From: JABMQB01 sp964575025
GTDB taxonomy: Bacteria; Bacteroidota; Bacteroidia; Bacteroidales; Prolixibacteraceae
DNA: 44,519 bases
Direction of reading: 5' to 3'
NCBI GenBank assembly: GCA_964575025.1
Contig: CAZNPV010000029.1
Coordinates: 1 to 44,519 of the forward strand
The stretch's first letter is position 1, and every line of letters begins with the position of its first letter. Position numbers and translations under genes: made by a program. A model generated the notes under the pieces. The model did not search any database, had not been told where the DNA came from, and was given only the letters and a program-made list of their open reading frames with translations. Shown piece after piece: positions 33,283-41,269 of the stretch.

Positions 33283-34779
33283 TTATTTGTTGCAAAGATA
33301 ATCATAACATAGCTTTTGCCGGTCGACTTTTCCGCTGGAAGTAAAAGGGATCTCAGCAACGGAAAACAGTGCTTCGGGAATCATGTAGGGAGGGAGTTGA
33401 CGGGCAAGTTTCTGTTTTATTTTTTCCTCGTCATCCCGGAAATGTTCTATAAACAGATAAAGCCTGTTCAGTCCGGGTAATTTCTCATAAGCAACTGCTG
33501 CCATAAAAAATCCGGGCAGAAGTTTTCGCATGGTGTTTTCCACTTCTGTCAGATTGACTCTGAACCCTTCAATTTTTACCTGGTCATCCTTTCTGCCGGC
33601 AAAATAACAATATCCTTCATCATCCATTACCGCTCTGTCGCCGGTCCGGTAGAATCTTTTTTTTGTTTTGTGGAAAGGCAACCCTATAAAAGGGATGGAT
33701 TTTTCCTCTTTCAGGTATCCTTCCATGACTTGACGTCCTGCGAGGCACAGTTCTCCTTCTGTTCCCGGGGGGCAGATTTTATGGTGTTTGTCGATGATGG
33801 CACATGTCATTCCGTCGAAAGGTTTCCCGATTGCCACGATTCCGTTTTTTTCTCTGATGGGTTCTGTTTTGCTTATCCGGTAGAATGTAGCATTCATGGT
33901 TCCTTCGGTAGGGCCGTAAAAATTAACAACTTCAGCACCGGGGAATTTTTTCCGCCATTTCCTGAGCATTTCCACGGGCAGGGCTTCACCCCCAAATCCG
34001 AAAAAATGAAGGTGATTCAGGTCCAGGTCATTGATATAGCGGTCAAGATACGCCAATACCGAGGGGGTGAGTTTAACCCAGGTAATTGTTTTTTCTGTCA
34101 TCATCCGGGCAATAGCCAGAAATTTAAAGGATCCTTCCGGCAGGGTATAGACACATCCTCCAGCCAGCAAGGGGAGCAGATAGCTGGTAAACGATGCATC
34201 GGTTGTGTGATCGTGGACCTGGAGTACACAGGCACTGCTATTCAGTTCGGGAAATTCCCTGAGAAAGGCCTCACAATAAGCCTCCACATTTTTTTCCCGG
34301 ATGGGAACGTATTTGGGCGCTCCGGTACTACCCGATGTAGGCATGATATAGAGCAGCTGACTGGCTTCCGGTTCGGCGGGTATTTCAGAATTCCATGATT
34401 GGACTCCTCCATTGATGAGCAGACGGACCTCTCCGGCAGGGATGACCGGTTCGGTTTCCTTCCGGCAGGAGAGTACATGCCGGATCCCTGTTTTTTCGAT
34501 CACTTGCCTGTTCCTTTCCACCGGGTGTTTCGGATTTAACGGTATAAAATAATTCCCTGTAAACCAGCACGCAAAAAAGGCAGCGTAGGTTTCAATGGTT
34601 TCAAAGGTTACAATTCCTACAGCCGTATTCTTTTCAGAAATATTATCCTGAATTAACTTCCTGGTTCCCTCAATGTAGGAGATGAATTCCCGGTAGGAGA
34701 TGTCCTGCTTGTTGATACAGAAGGCCCGTGCTGAGCCTGAATGTACAAACGATTGATATAAAGTGTGGATCAGTTTCAT
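33283..34779 (-). CDS. Free-standing adenylation enzyme (ANL superfamily, NRPS A-domain/DltA-like)
   Basis: A 498-residue acyl- or aminoacyl-adenylating enzyme with all core motifs: P-loop PTSGSTGAPK (147-156), YGPTE (288-292), YRTGD (377-381), hinge region GRKDDQVKIEGFR (395-407) and the catalytic Lys in SSGKVDR (K484). The stretch TTDASFTSYLLPLL (192-205) aligns with the A4 region, and D194 is in the position of the Asp that binds an amino group in amino-acid-specific A domains. An amino acid substrate is therefore likely (inference). It should load the downstream carrier protein. ATGA-type overlap with the upstream deacetylase gene. Confidence 0.87.
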   Translation of the reverse strand: MKLIHTLYQSFVHSGSARAFCINKQDISYREFISYIEGTRKLIQDNISEKNTAVGIVTFETIETYAAFFACWFTGNYFIPLNPKHPVERNRQVIEKTGIRHVLSCRKETEPVIPAGEVRLLINGGVQSWNSEIPAEPEASQLLYIMPTSGSTGAPKYVPIREKNVEAYCEAFLREFPELNSSACVLQVHDHTTDASFTSYLLPLLAGGCVYTLPEGSFKFLAIARMMTEKTITWVKLTPSVLAYLDRYINDLDLNHLHFFGFGGEALPVEMLRKWRKKFPGAEVVNFYGPTEGTMNATFYRISKTEPIREKNGIVAIGKPFDGMTCAIIDKHHKICPPGTEGELCLAGRQVMEGYLKEEKSIPFIGLPFHKTKKRFYRTGDRAVMDDEGYCYFAGRKDDQVKIEGFRVNLTEVENTMRKLLPGFFMAAVAYEKLPGLNRLYLFIEHFRDDEEKIKQKLARQLPPYMIPEALFSVAEIPFTSSGKVDRQKLCYDYLCNK

Positions 34780-35789
34780 GAATGGTTCAAGGTGTTTTTA
34801 CCAACTAATTTTTTAACGGCAAAATACGCATATTCTTCCCTCACGGTCCTTTCAGCCGGTTTGGAACAGGTATCCATGGGAATCCGCTGAAGGTGGTTCG
34901 GAACCGTATCTCTTTTTATACCGGCTGTGCCAAACGAAATATCCAGATGTAGGGTATCCGTTAAAAAACGGAAAAAAGAGGCCGGCATATGAATGTCTGA
35001 AAAAGGAAAAGCAAAAGCGCGGATCCCGGGATGTAAATTTTCGTCCAGGAATTGAAAACTTTTGATCAGTTGTTGCTCTCTCTCCTGTTCGGAAATTTTC
35101 CAGAACCGGGGATGATCGTAACTGTGGGATCCGATATGAAAGCCTTCATTCTGCAGTTCCCTGATTTGTTCAAGTGTCATAAAAGGTTTTTTTTCTCTGA
35201 GGTATTCCTGAAAATTCACACCGCACATCGCACCGGTCTGATCAATGTGTTCCTTATCTGCGTAATCCAGGTGGCTGATCTTCCGGATTATCCTGTGTTT
35301 CGAAGCTTCCTGCGATCCGGTTCCTTCAGCCAGTTGAGGGGGGACGCCTGATCGTCTGATCTTGTCAATGATCAGGCTGATCTTTTGTTGAAAGAACAGT
35401 TCTTTGTTGTCTGTGAAGGCCGGATTGATAAAGAAGGCTGCTTCCACTCCTTTTTTTTGCAAAACAGGGTAAACAATTTCATAACATTCACGCAATCCAT
35501 CATCAAAAGATAGGAAAAAACGGGGTTTGGATGTTTTCCTGTCTGTATGGATAAATTCCAGTACATCATCCAGGGAGGCAGGCTGAAAATTTTTAAGCAG
35601 AAAATCCAGGTCACGCAAAAATTGCTGAACCGGAACCGGGGAATAGAGGTTCCTGGCATGGATGGGCTGATCGTCTGAGATCAGGTGGTAAAACGGAAAA
35701 ATAAACGATTCTCCCGATCGCTTTCTTAAAAAGGAAAGGGGGAAGGGTTTTGATAGAAAATACGCTCCGTTTTTAACAACCTGTCGCAT
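34776..35789 (-). CDS. Polysaccharide deacetylase (NodB-like, CE4)
   Basis: A 337-residue NodB-homology protein. Motif 1 is FFLSFDDG (91-98), with both Asp residues expected for base and metal ligand. Motif 2 is GSHSYDHPRF, with H222 and H226 as metal ligands. Such enzymes remove N-acetyl groups from sugars using Zn2+ or Co2+. No signal peptide or transmembrane helix is evident, so it probably acts in the cytoplasm on a lipid-linked or nucleotide-linked sugar. It lies four bases after the FemAB-like gene and overlaps the adenylation gene. Confidence 0.85.
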   Translation of the reverse strand: MRQVVKNGAYFLSKPFPLSFLRKRSGESFIFPFYHLISDDQPIHARNLYSPVPVQQFLRDLDFLLKNFQPASLDDVLEFIHTDRKTSKPRFFLSFDDGLRECYEIVYPVLQKKGVEAAFFINPAFTDNKELFFQQKISLIIDKIRRSGVPPQLAEGTGSQEASKHRIIRKISHLDYADKEHIDQTGAMCGVNFQEYLREKKPFMTLEQIRELQNEGFHIGSHSYDHPRFWKISEQEREQQLIKSFQFLDENLHPGIRAFAFPFSDIHMPASFFRFLTDTLHLDISFGTAGIKRDTVPNHLQRIPMDTCSKPAERTVREEYAYFAVKKLVGKNTLNHS

Positions 35790-35793
35790 GGAG

Positions 35794-36708
35794 TTATTGC
35801 ATTACCTTCCGCACAAAGGGAAGCCTGTTGGAATAAATATAGTAATATTTTTCGGCGAGGGGGCCGAAACCCCGGAAAAACCAGGCAACGGTTGGAAGTA
35901 CGGACCCTTCGAAATCCAGGGTTTTTCCGGTATGGGCATATTCCTGGATTACGGCATCGATGATGGGGTACATGGCCATATTTTTGCGTCCCTGGGGATC
36001 GGAGAAGGAATTGAGGTAGTAGATCCTCTGTCCATCAAAAACAAAGAATGCGGCTGCACAAAGGATGTTTTCCCTTGTGTAAGCGGCATAAAAGGTTCCT
36101 TTTTCCGACGTGAGACATTGTTCCATGAGCCGGTGTAATACCCGGTAATCGGTTTGGCTGAAGAACGAACCGGCAACCTGTTGTTTGGCTTCCAGGTATT
36201 CCGGGATCTGAAGTCCTTTCCTGGTGGAAACATGAAATTTTGATGCAGTCCTTAAGTTGCGGTGCGTATGGCGGGCATAGCCGGAAGCGATCGTTTTATA
36301 ATCCCTGTCCAGGGGTAAGATAAAATTTGTTTTTTCTTTTGTGGAGAATGCCTCAAAAGCCTTTGCATCATTCCGGGCATTGATCTGGTAGCGGATGAAC
36401 CGGAAGGTATGGTGTAATTCCCGGGCAAACTGTTTCTGGATTTCCAATTCCGGGGAAGGGAAGATTCCTGCCTGTTGAAAATAGGCAGGATGGCTGATAT
36501 ATTTTATTCCCCATCTGGATTTTACAGGCAGGGGCATGACAAAATCGTAATCTCCCCAGATGAATGCGTCCCATCCTTCGGCCACAAGATCGAGATACCA
36601 CGAGCGGGCATATAATTTTGGGGATGCAGAACGCTCCACACAGGCATCCCATTTTTTATAATCAATGTTTTGGTTGCTTACCAACCTGATATGATTCTTT
36701 TTACTCAT
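35794..36708 (-). CDS. FemAB/BioF2-like GNAT acyltransferase
   Basis: A 304-residue protein resembling the FemAB-like or GNAT-like acetyltransferase proteins found in polysaccharide loci. The opening IDYKKWDACVERSASPKLYARSWYLDLV and central HTHRNLRTASKF are typical. Later, FYAAYTRENILCAAAFFVFDGQRIYYLNSFSDPQGRKNMAMYPIIDAVI forms the GNAT core, and LDFEGSVLPTVAWFFRGFG is a common family C-terminal motif. It should transfer an acyl or aminoacyl group to an amine. It overlaps the DUF7033 gene by eight bases and is followed four bases later by the deacetylase. Confidence 0.75.
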   Translation of the reverse strand: MSKKNHIRLVSNQNIDYKKWDACVERSASPKLYARSWYLDLVAEGWDAFIWGDYDFVMPLPVKSRWGIKYISHPAYFQQAGIFPSPELEIQKQFARELHHTFRFIRYQINARNDAKAFEAFSTKEKTNFILPLDRDYKTIASGYARHTHRNLRTASKFHVSTRKGLQIPEYLEAKQQVAGSFFSQTDYRVLHRLMEQCLTSEKGTFYAAYTRENILCAAAFFVFDGQRIYYLNSFSDPQGRKNMAMYPIIDAVIQEYAHTGKTLDFEGSVLPTVAWFFRGFGPLAEKYYYIYSNRLPFVRKVMQ

Positions 36709-38026
36709 GAGCCATACGGAATCCTTGCGTATTCATATATTCAAAAACCTCCCGGTACCCCTTCCACCGGCCCTGGTTGTTCAGCGATTCATTGTGCCAG
36801 ATCCCAATAAAGGTACCTCCTGCCTGTTTCACCTCCTGCATCAGGCTATTGATCTCCTTTTTTGCTTCTTCAGCATCCATTCCCAGGTAGTCTCGCAGCG
36901 TTACATCCATTACCTGAAACGGGAAAATAACAAGATTCGTCTCTTTGTTCTCATACAGGTCAAAAAAAGGATAGGGAGTACAGATGCCGGCCCTGAACCC
37001 GGTAACAGCCGAATACCCCATGGAATAATCTTCGGTAATCCCATTTGTTAAAAGCCTGCGATAGGTTTCCGGAAAGAAAAGCCGCAAGAAATGTTGCCTG
37101 CTTTTTACTGTTTTCCTGCCGGTAATTTCATTGAGCCTTTCAATTTCTGTAGCCAGGATTTTTTCTTTTCTTTTTTCAGAGGAGAAATAGGAGGGGTGGA
37201 TCCCCACTTCATATTCCCCGGAAATTTGGCGGATCAGGTTCCGGAAATTTTTATTGGTATAGGAAATATTTTTATCGTATCTCCTGTAATCTCCCAGGAG
37301 GAAGAAGAAAATTACCTGGTCTTTGTACTGCTGAAAAACACGGTTGATCGTATCGTAGGTATCGTAGGGATCCTTCTGTTTTTTACGCCATGTACGAATC
37401 CGGGCTGTATTGTTTTTATGATTTCCGGTAATAAAATCTTTAATCAGGGCTCCTGTATTTCGGATCCATCCTTTGTTCGAAAAGGCCCAGGCATTATCAA
37501 TATCAATGGTTGAAATAAAGCGGAACCGGGGTTCCGGAACCTTGAATCCGGGGTAACGATCCCTGATTTTTTCCACCAGGAGGTTTGCCCAAAGGTTAAC
37601 CACTGGTTTTTTCAGGAGACTGTATCTTGCCAGTATGCTCTTTTCATGTGAATAACAGTTGTATCTTCCCCGCTCTTTCTCCAGGTATTCTTCAACCCGG
37701 GTAACCAGAAAAAAGGAAGCAGCCAGGGGATCAAAAGGCAGAAATGAATCCGCTGAGGTTTTGAAAAAGTATTTTTTCCCATGATACCATACCGGATCGG
37801 GAGTGTGATTCGTTACCGTTTTCTCAAAAAGCAGGCAATGGGGTTTAAGGTAAAGTTCATCATCCACTCTGGAGGGGGAGTAGTTGATTTTTGGCTGATC
37901 CGATTTTCGAAATTCCGAAAGGTCGGAAGTAAGAACGGCTTTGGTTCCTGACAGCTCCCCGAAAAGAAGCCTGCAGATAAACTCCAGCCGGGGAGTTATT
38001 TCTTCAACGTAGATCAGTATCATCAT
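36701..38026 (-). CDS. DUF7033-type polysaccharide deacetylase-like protein
   Basis: A 441-residue protein with an N-terminal domain (about 1-140) of the type now called DUF7033 and a C-terminal NodB-like barrel. Candidate metal-site residues are D175 and D177 in STIDIDNAW, H277 in VGIHPSY and H312 in SRQHFLR. A GIWHNESL segment lies near the end. The classical TFDDG motif is replaced by TIDID, so activity may differ from CE4 enzymes. Similar proteins are widespread in Bacteroidota cell-surface loci. It begins nine bases after the radC stop and overlaps the FemAB-like gene. Confidence 0.78.
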   Translation of the reverse strand: MMILIYVEEITPRLEFICRLLFGELSGTKAVLTSDLSEFRKSDQPKINYSPSRVDDELYLKPHCLLFEKTVTNHTPDPVWYHGKKYFFKTSADSFLPFDPLAASFFLVTRVEEYLEKERGRYNCYSHEKSILARYSLLKKPVVNLWANLLVEKIRDRYPGFKVPEPRFRFISTIDIDNAWAFSNKGWIRNTGALIKDFITGNHKNNTARIRTWRKKQKDPYDTYDTINRVFQQYKDQVIFFFLLGDYRRYDKNISYTNKNFRNLIRQISGEYEVGIHPSYFSSEKRKEKILATEIERLNEITGRKTVKSRQHFLRLFFPETYRRLLTNGITEDYSMGYSAVTGFRAGICTPYPFFDLYENKETNLVIFPFQVMDVTLRDYLGMDAEEAKKEINSLMQEVKQAGGTFIGIWHNESLNNQGRWKGYREVFEYMNTQGFRMAHE

Positions 38027-38034
38027 AACATTTG

Positions 38035-38730
38035 TTACAGGATTCCTTCATCCGCAAAGCTAGTATATTTCCCGGAACCAATAATGATATGGTCCAGAAC
38101 CTGAATATCCATAATCTCTCCGGCTTTTTTCAGTTTCCGGGTAATTTTCAGATCGGCTTCAGATGCTTCCAGCGTCCCGGAAGGATGGTTATGGCACAGA
38201 ATAAGGGAGCAGGCTCTTTTTTCCAGTGTTTTTTGCAGGATTAGGCGTGTATCAATCACGGTTCCGGACATTCCTCCCTGGCTGACCCGGTGTTTTCCGA
38301 GTACTTTATTTCCCCTGTTGAGGAAAAGGATCCAGAACTCCTCGTGGGGCAGGTCTTCCAGCAACGGAAAAAAGATAGCGGCAGCATCCCTGCTGGAGGT
38401 AATCTTCGGGCGGTGTGCAACTCCTGTTTCTCTTCTGCGTTTTCCCAGTTCGAGGGCTGCCAGGACGGTTATGGCTTTGGCATCCCCTATTCCCTTGAAT
38501 TCTTTCAGGAAATCCAGGCTTTTTAGCCCCAGTTCGTTGAGGTCATTTTTTACAGCTGAAAGAATCCTGCGGGATAACTCTACAGCCGTTTCTTTTTGAT
38601 TTCCTGAACCGATAAGAATGGCTATCAATTCGGCATCGGTAAGCGAACGGGGGCCGTTTGACATTAATTTTTCCCGGGGACGGTCTTCAGCAGCCCAATC
38701 TTTAATGTTGAGTTTTTTAGTTGTTGCCAC
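38035..38730 (-). CDS. radC: RadC-like JAB domain protein
   Basis: A 231-residue RadC. The N-terminal helix-hairpin-helix region (about 70-90, FKGIGDAKAITVLAALELGK) is followed by an MPN/JAB domain with the zinc site CHNHPSG (H180, H182) and D193, plus a Glu at about 129. The family was named for DNA repair, but its enzymatic role remains unresolved. It precedes the acyltransferase cluster by nine bases on the same strand and probably shares its transcript. Confidence 0.92.
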   Translation of the reverse strand: MATTKKLNIKDWAAEDRPREKLMSNGPRSLTDAELIAILIGSGNQKETAVELSRRILSAVKNDLNELGLKSLDFLKEFKGIGDAKAITVLAALELGKRRRETGVAHRPKITSSRDAAAIFFPLLEDLPHEEFWILFLNRGNKVLGKHRVSQGGMSGTVIDTRLILQKTLEKRACSLILCHNHPSGTLEASEADLKITRKLKKAGEIMDIQVLDHIIIGSGKYTSFADEGIL

Positions 38731-38804
38731 TTGAAAATTAATTTGAAACGAATTTACGCAATTTCCCCCTTCAGAAAAAATAAAAAGTAAAAATTTAGCG
38801 CATT

Positions 38805-38835
38805 AAAAAGCCTCTCCGGGAATACCGGAGAGGCC
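38805..38835 (-). terminator. Intrinsic terminator after rpsT
   Basis: Read on the minus strand, GCCTCTCCGG and CCGGAGAGGC form a perfect ten-base stem with a five-base loop, followed by a T-run (38809-38805). It ends the tRNA-Glu/rpsT transcript and lies about 75 bases upstream of radC. Confidence 0.9.
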
Positions 38836-38857
38836 TGAGAATATCTTGGTGTTGAGC

Positions 38858-39109
38858 TTACAGTTTGCTGATATGCAGGGCAAGCCCTGATTTCAGGTTC
38901 GCTGCTTTATTTTTGTGAATAATATGACGTTTTGCTAATACATCAATCATTGAAGCAACCTGAGGAAAGCTTTTTTCCGCTTCTTCCTTGTTGGTTTCTT
39001 TGCGTAAATTGCTAACTGCATTGCGTGTTGTACGGGAGTAATAACGGTTGCGCAAACGTTTTCCTTCTGTTTGCCTGATTCTTTTTAATGCCGATTTGTG
39101 ATGTGCCAT
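38858..39109 (-). CDS. rpsT: 30S ribosomal protein S20
   Basis: An 83-residue S20 of normal length. It begins MAHHKSALKRIRQTEGKRLRNRYYSRTTRNAV, with the basic N-terminal helix that binds 16S rRNA, and ends with KRHIIHKNKAANLKSGLALHISKL, the conserved C-terminal helix. It lies 22 bases downstream of tRNA-Glu with no separate promoter box, so the two are probably one transcript. Confidence 0.95.
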   Translation of the reverse strand: MAHHKSALKRIRQTEGKRLRNRYYSRTTRNAVSNLRKETNKEEAEKSFPQVASMIDVLAKRHIIHKNKAANLKSGLALHISKL

Positions 39110-39131
39110 TTTTTTTAATTCAAATTATATG

Positions 39132-39203
39132 TAGCCCGTAGGGGATTCGAACCCCTGCTACCAGGATGAAAACCTGGCGTCCTAACCCCTAGACGAACGG
39201 GCC
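39132..39203 (-). tRNA. tRNA-Glu (anticodon TTC)
   Basis: A 72-base cloverleaf on the minus strand. The acceptor stem is GGCCCGT with ACGGGCT, with a terminal G-U pair. The anticodon stem is CCAGG/CCTGG around loop TTTTCAT, giving anticodon TTC for glutamate. The T-arm is AGGGG-TTCGAAT-CCCCT. CCA is not encoded. The similarity to E. coli tRNA-Glu in the D-arm and T-arm is clear. Confidence 0.95.
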
Positions 39204-39231
39204 TTTTCTTTAATCCCCTGAATTGGGAATG

Positions 39232-39262
39232 CAAAAATAAATCATTTTTTAATGTCACCAAA
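39232..39262 (-). promoter_or_regulatory. Consensus promoter TTTG-N19-TATTTTTG for tRNA-Glu/rpsT
   Basis: On the minus strand TTTG (39262-39259), a 19-base spacer and TATTTTTG (39239-39232) match the Bacteroidota consensus exactly. The tRNA begins 28 bases after the -7 box. The rest of the 179-base gap to oxyR holds a small CCTAA/TTAGG inverted repeat at 39315-39327. Confidence 0.75.
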
Positions 39263-39382
39263 TTTTTCTCTACAATTTTTCTGATAAACTGCGTTTGCTG
39301 TATTCTGCCAAGTTCCTAATTTTTAGGCCCTGGGGAAAAGCGGATTGTCTGTTTGTTTTGTAGGCAGGCAGGATTTTTCCGG

Positions 39383-40324
39383 TTACCTCCATTCCACGAT
39401 TTTTCCCCGGTCCTGATCCAGCAATCCGTGCGGGATGGTTTCTCGTATATCCCTCCATAACAGGTTGATCAGCTTGTGTTTGGCAAAGTGCCTGGAGTAA
39501 ACAAGGCTTACTTCACGCAAAGGCTTACTATTCGTGAAGGCAACGACATTTTTCAGCCGTTTTTCGGACATGCTCTCTTTGGCCAGTTCGGGGATCAGGG
39601 TAATTCCTCCTTCCCGGTCAATAATGTTCATTAATGTTTCCAGGGAACCGGCTTCCAGATGGAAAGGGAGCTCACTGTCAGGATTCCCCATAAAGGTACA
39701 CAGGTTAATCACCTGGTCGCGGAAACAATGCCCGTCGCTCAGAAGCCATATCTCGGGAGTGGCTATATCTTTTATGGTGATCGTTTTTTGTTGATGCAAC
39801 CGGTGCCCTTCATTGGCGTAAATCAGCATCTCCTCATAAAAGATAGGTTTTTCATTGATCTTTTTATCGTGCAGGGGAGTAACCAGGATCCCCACATCCA
39901 TCAGATCTTTCTGGAGAAGCCGGATGATCTTATCGGTGGTTTGTTCTTCCACTTTGATGAGGATATTCGGGTATTTTCTTTTGTAGTCTCCAATAAAGAT
40001 CGGAAGAAGATAGGGTGCCAGGGTAGGAATAATGCCAATGCGGATCATTCCTGAAACCTGGTTTTTATAGTCTTTGACGATGTTTTGGATTCCTTCTGCC
40101 TGCGCCAGGATGATGCGTGCCTGGTCAATGATCTGCTGCCCGATATCCGTGGGAATCAACGGTTGCTTGCTGCGGTCAAAAATAATGATCTCCAGGTCTT
40201 CTTCCATTTTTTTGATCTGCATCGAAAGGGTGGGCTGGGTAATGAAGCATTGTTCAGCAGCTTTCCCGAAATGACGGTAGGTATCTACTGCGACGATATA
40301 TTCAAGTTGGGTTAAGGTGACCAT
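39383..40324 (-). CDS. oxyR: Hydrogen peroxide-sensing LysR-family regulator OxyR
   Basis: A 313-residue LysR-type regulator. The winged helix is at residues 3-60 (LTQLEYIVAVDTYRHFGKAAEQC, then QPTLSMQIKKMEEDL). The redox motif DGHCFRDQVINLC places C200 and C209 nine residues apart, as Cys199 and Cys208 are in E. coli OxyR, so peroxide sensing through a disulfide is likely. The open frame extends to 40696, but the protein should start at ATG 40324, where LysR homology begins. It is divergent from the lipoprotein gene; a near-consensus TATATTTA lies just upstream. Confidence 0.9.
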   Translation of the reverse strand: MVTLTQLEYIVAVDTYRHFGKAAEQCFITQPTLSMQIKKMEEDLEIIIFDRSKQPLIPTDIGQQIIDQARIILAQAEGIQNIVKDYKNQVSGMIRIGIIPTLAPYLLPIFIGDYKRKYPNILIKVEEQTTDKIIRLLQKDLMDVGILVTPLHDKKINEKPIFYEEMLIYANEGHRLHQQKTITIKDIATPEIWLLSDGHCFRDQVINLCTFMGNPDSELPFHLEAGSLETLMNIIDREGGITLIPELAKESMSEKRLKNVVAFTNSKPLREVSLVYSRHFAKHKLINLLWRDIRETIPHGLLDQDRGKIVEWR

Positions 40325-40447
40325 GAGATATTTTTTGATAAATATAAAAAAAATTATCCTTTCTTGTGTTTGCCGGATGTCAGGCAACCGGAATATTCCG
40401 GAGAGTAAATACCGGGCATTTGAGATTTTATTCGAAACAATTTTTCG

Positions 40448-40455
40448 TACTTTTG
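40448..40455 (+). promoter_or_regulatory. -7 element (TACTTTTG) deciding the start of the lipoprotein gene
   Basis: An exact TAnnTTTG match 16 bases before ATG 40472, overlapping the alternative GTG start (40457) only slightly. AAAGGAAC follows as a likely ribosome binding site. Divergent from oxyR. Confidence 0.5.
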
Positions 40456-40471
40456 CGTGAAAGGAACTTTT

Positions 40472-41269
40472 ATGAGATCTTTTGCTGGTGCCATACTGGT
40501 TTTTCTGATTCTGATTTTTGTTTCCTGTGGTCCGTCCCAGGAGGATCAGGCCCGGGTGAAGCTGAACAGGGCAAGGGTCTATCTGCAAAATCAGGATACA
40601 ACGAATGCGTTGCTGGAGCTGGACTCCATACCTGTTCTGTATCCCAAAGCGCCCTATGCCACAGATGCGGCAAAGAATCTCAAACACGATATTCAATGGG
40701 ATATCCTGCGGCGCTATGAATCGGAGCTGGATTCAGTAAAGACTGTTATCGAAGATCTTGAGAAAAACTTCGTTCGCGAGGAAACCGAATATGACCGGTA
40801 TGCTCAGTATATCCATAAACGACAGCAATTCGACAGGCGATGGGATAAATCCTACCTCAGGATATTGCTGGATGAACAGGGAGCAATTTGGTTTTCCAGC
40901 AATTATTACGGCGATCAGTTTATCAACCATACCGGTGTCAGGGTTTATGACGGCCCGGATCAGGCAAAAACAGAAACCGTGGAAGCCGATGATATAAACA
41001 ACCACCGGAGTGATTTTATGGATGGTAAATGGGAGAAGGTTACCTACAGGGATGGCAAAGAAAACAACGTGATTGAATTTATTGCCCGCAATACAGAACG
41101 AAGGTTAAAAGCGGTTTTCCTGGGAGACCGGTATTATTATATTATTTTGGAAGCATACGATAAAAGGGCATTTAAGGAAGCCCTCATGCTTTCAGAGGCC
41201 CTGAAAAAACAACACCGGCTTCAGGACGCGATCAGCCGGTTGCAGGGAAAACTGAATGCTCCGGATTAA
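40472..41269 (+). CDS. Putative lipoprotein with N-terminal helical repeat, unknown function
   Basis: A 265-residue protein starting MRSFAGAILVFLILIFVSC, a lipoprotein signal with acceptor C19. ATG 40472 is preferred over GTG 40457 because AAAGGA lies between them. Residues about 25-60 look like one TPR-type helix pair (VKLNRARVYLQNQDTTNALLELDSIPVLYP). A coiled-coil stretch (about 75-105) and a beta-rich domain (about 120-220) follow, ending in a helical tail. I do not recognise a named family. It is divergent from oxyR, but there is no evidence that it belongs to a peroxide response. Confidence 0.72.
   Translation: MRSFAGAILVFLILIFVSCGPSQEDQARVKLNRARVYLQNQDTTNALLELDSIPVLYPKAPYATDAAKNLKHDIQWDILRRYESELDSVKTVIEDLEKNFVREETEYDRYAQYIHKRQQFDRRWDKSYLRILLDEQGAIWFSSNYYGDQFINHTGVRVYDGPDQAKTETVEADDINNHRSDFMDGKWEKVTYRDGKENNVIEFIARNTERRLKAVFLGDRYYYIILEAYDKRAFKEALMLSEALKKQHRLQDAISRLQGKLNAPD

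Noticed and set aside
39270..39458. 62-codon minus-strand frame overlapping the end of oxyR
   Set aside because: It overlaps oxyR in another frame, has no ribosome binding site or promoter, and shows no recognisable motif.
40325..40696. Longer OxyR frame starting inside the divergent lipoprotein gene
   Set aside because: LysR homology begins at ATG 40324 and the upstream part overlaps the lipoprotein coding sequence and its promoter.
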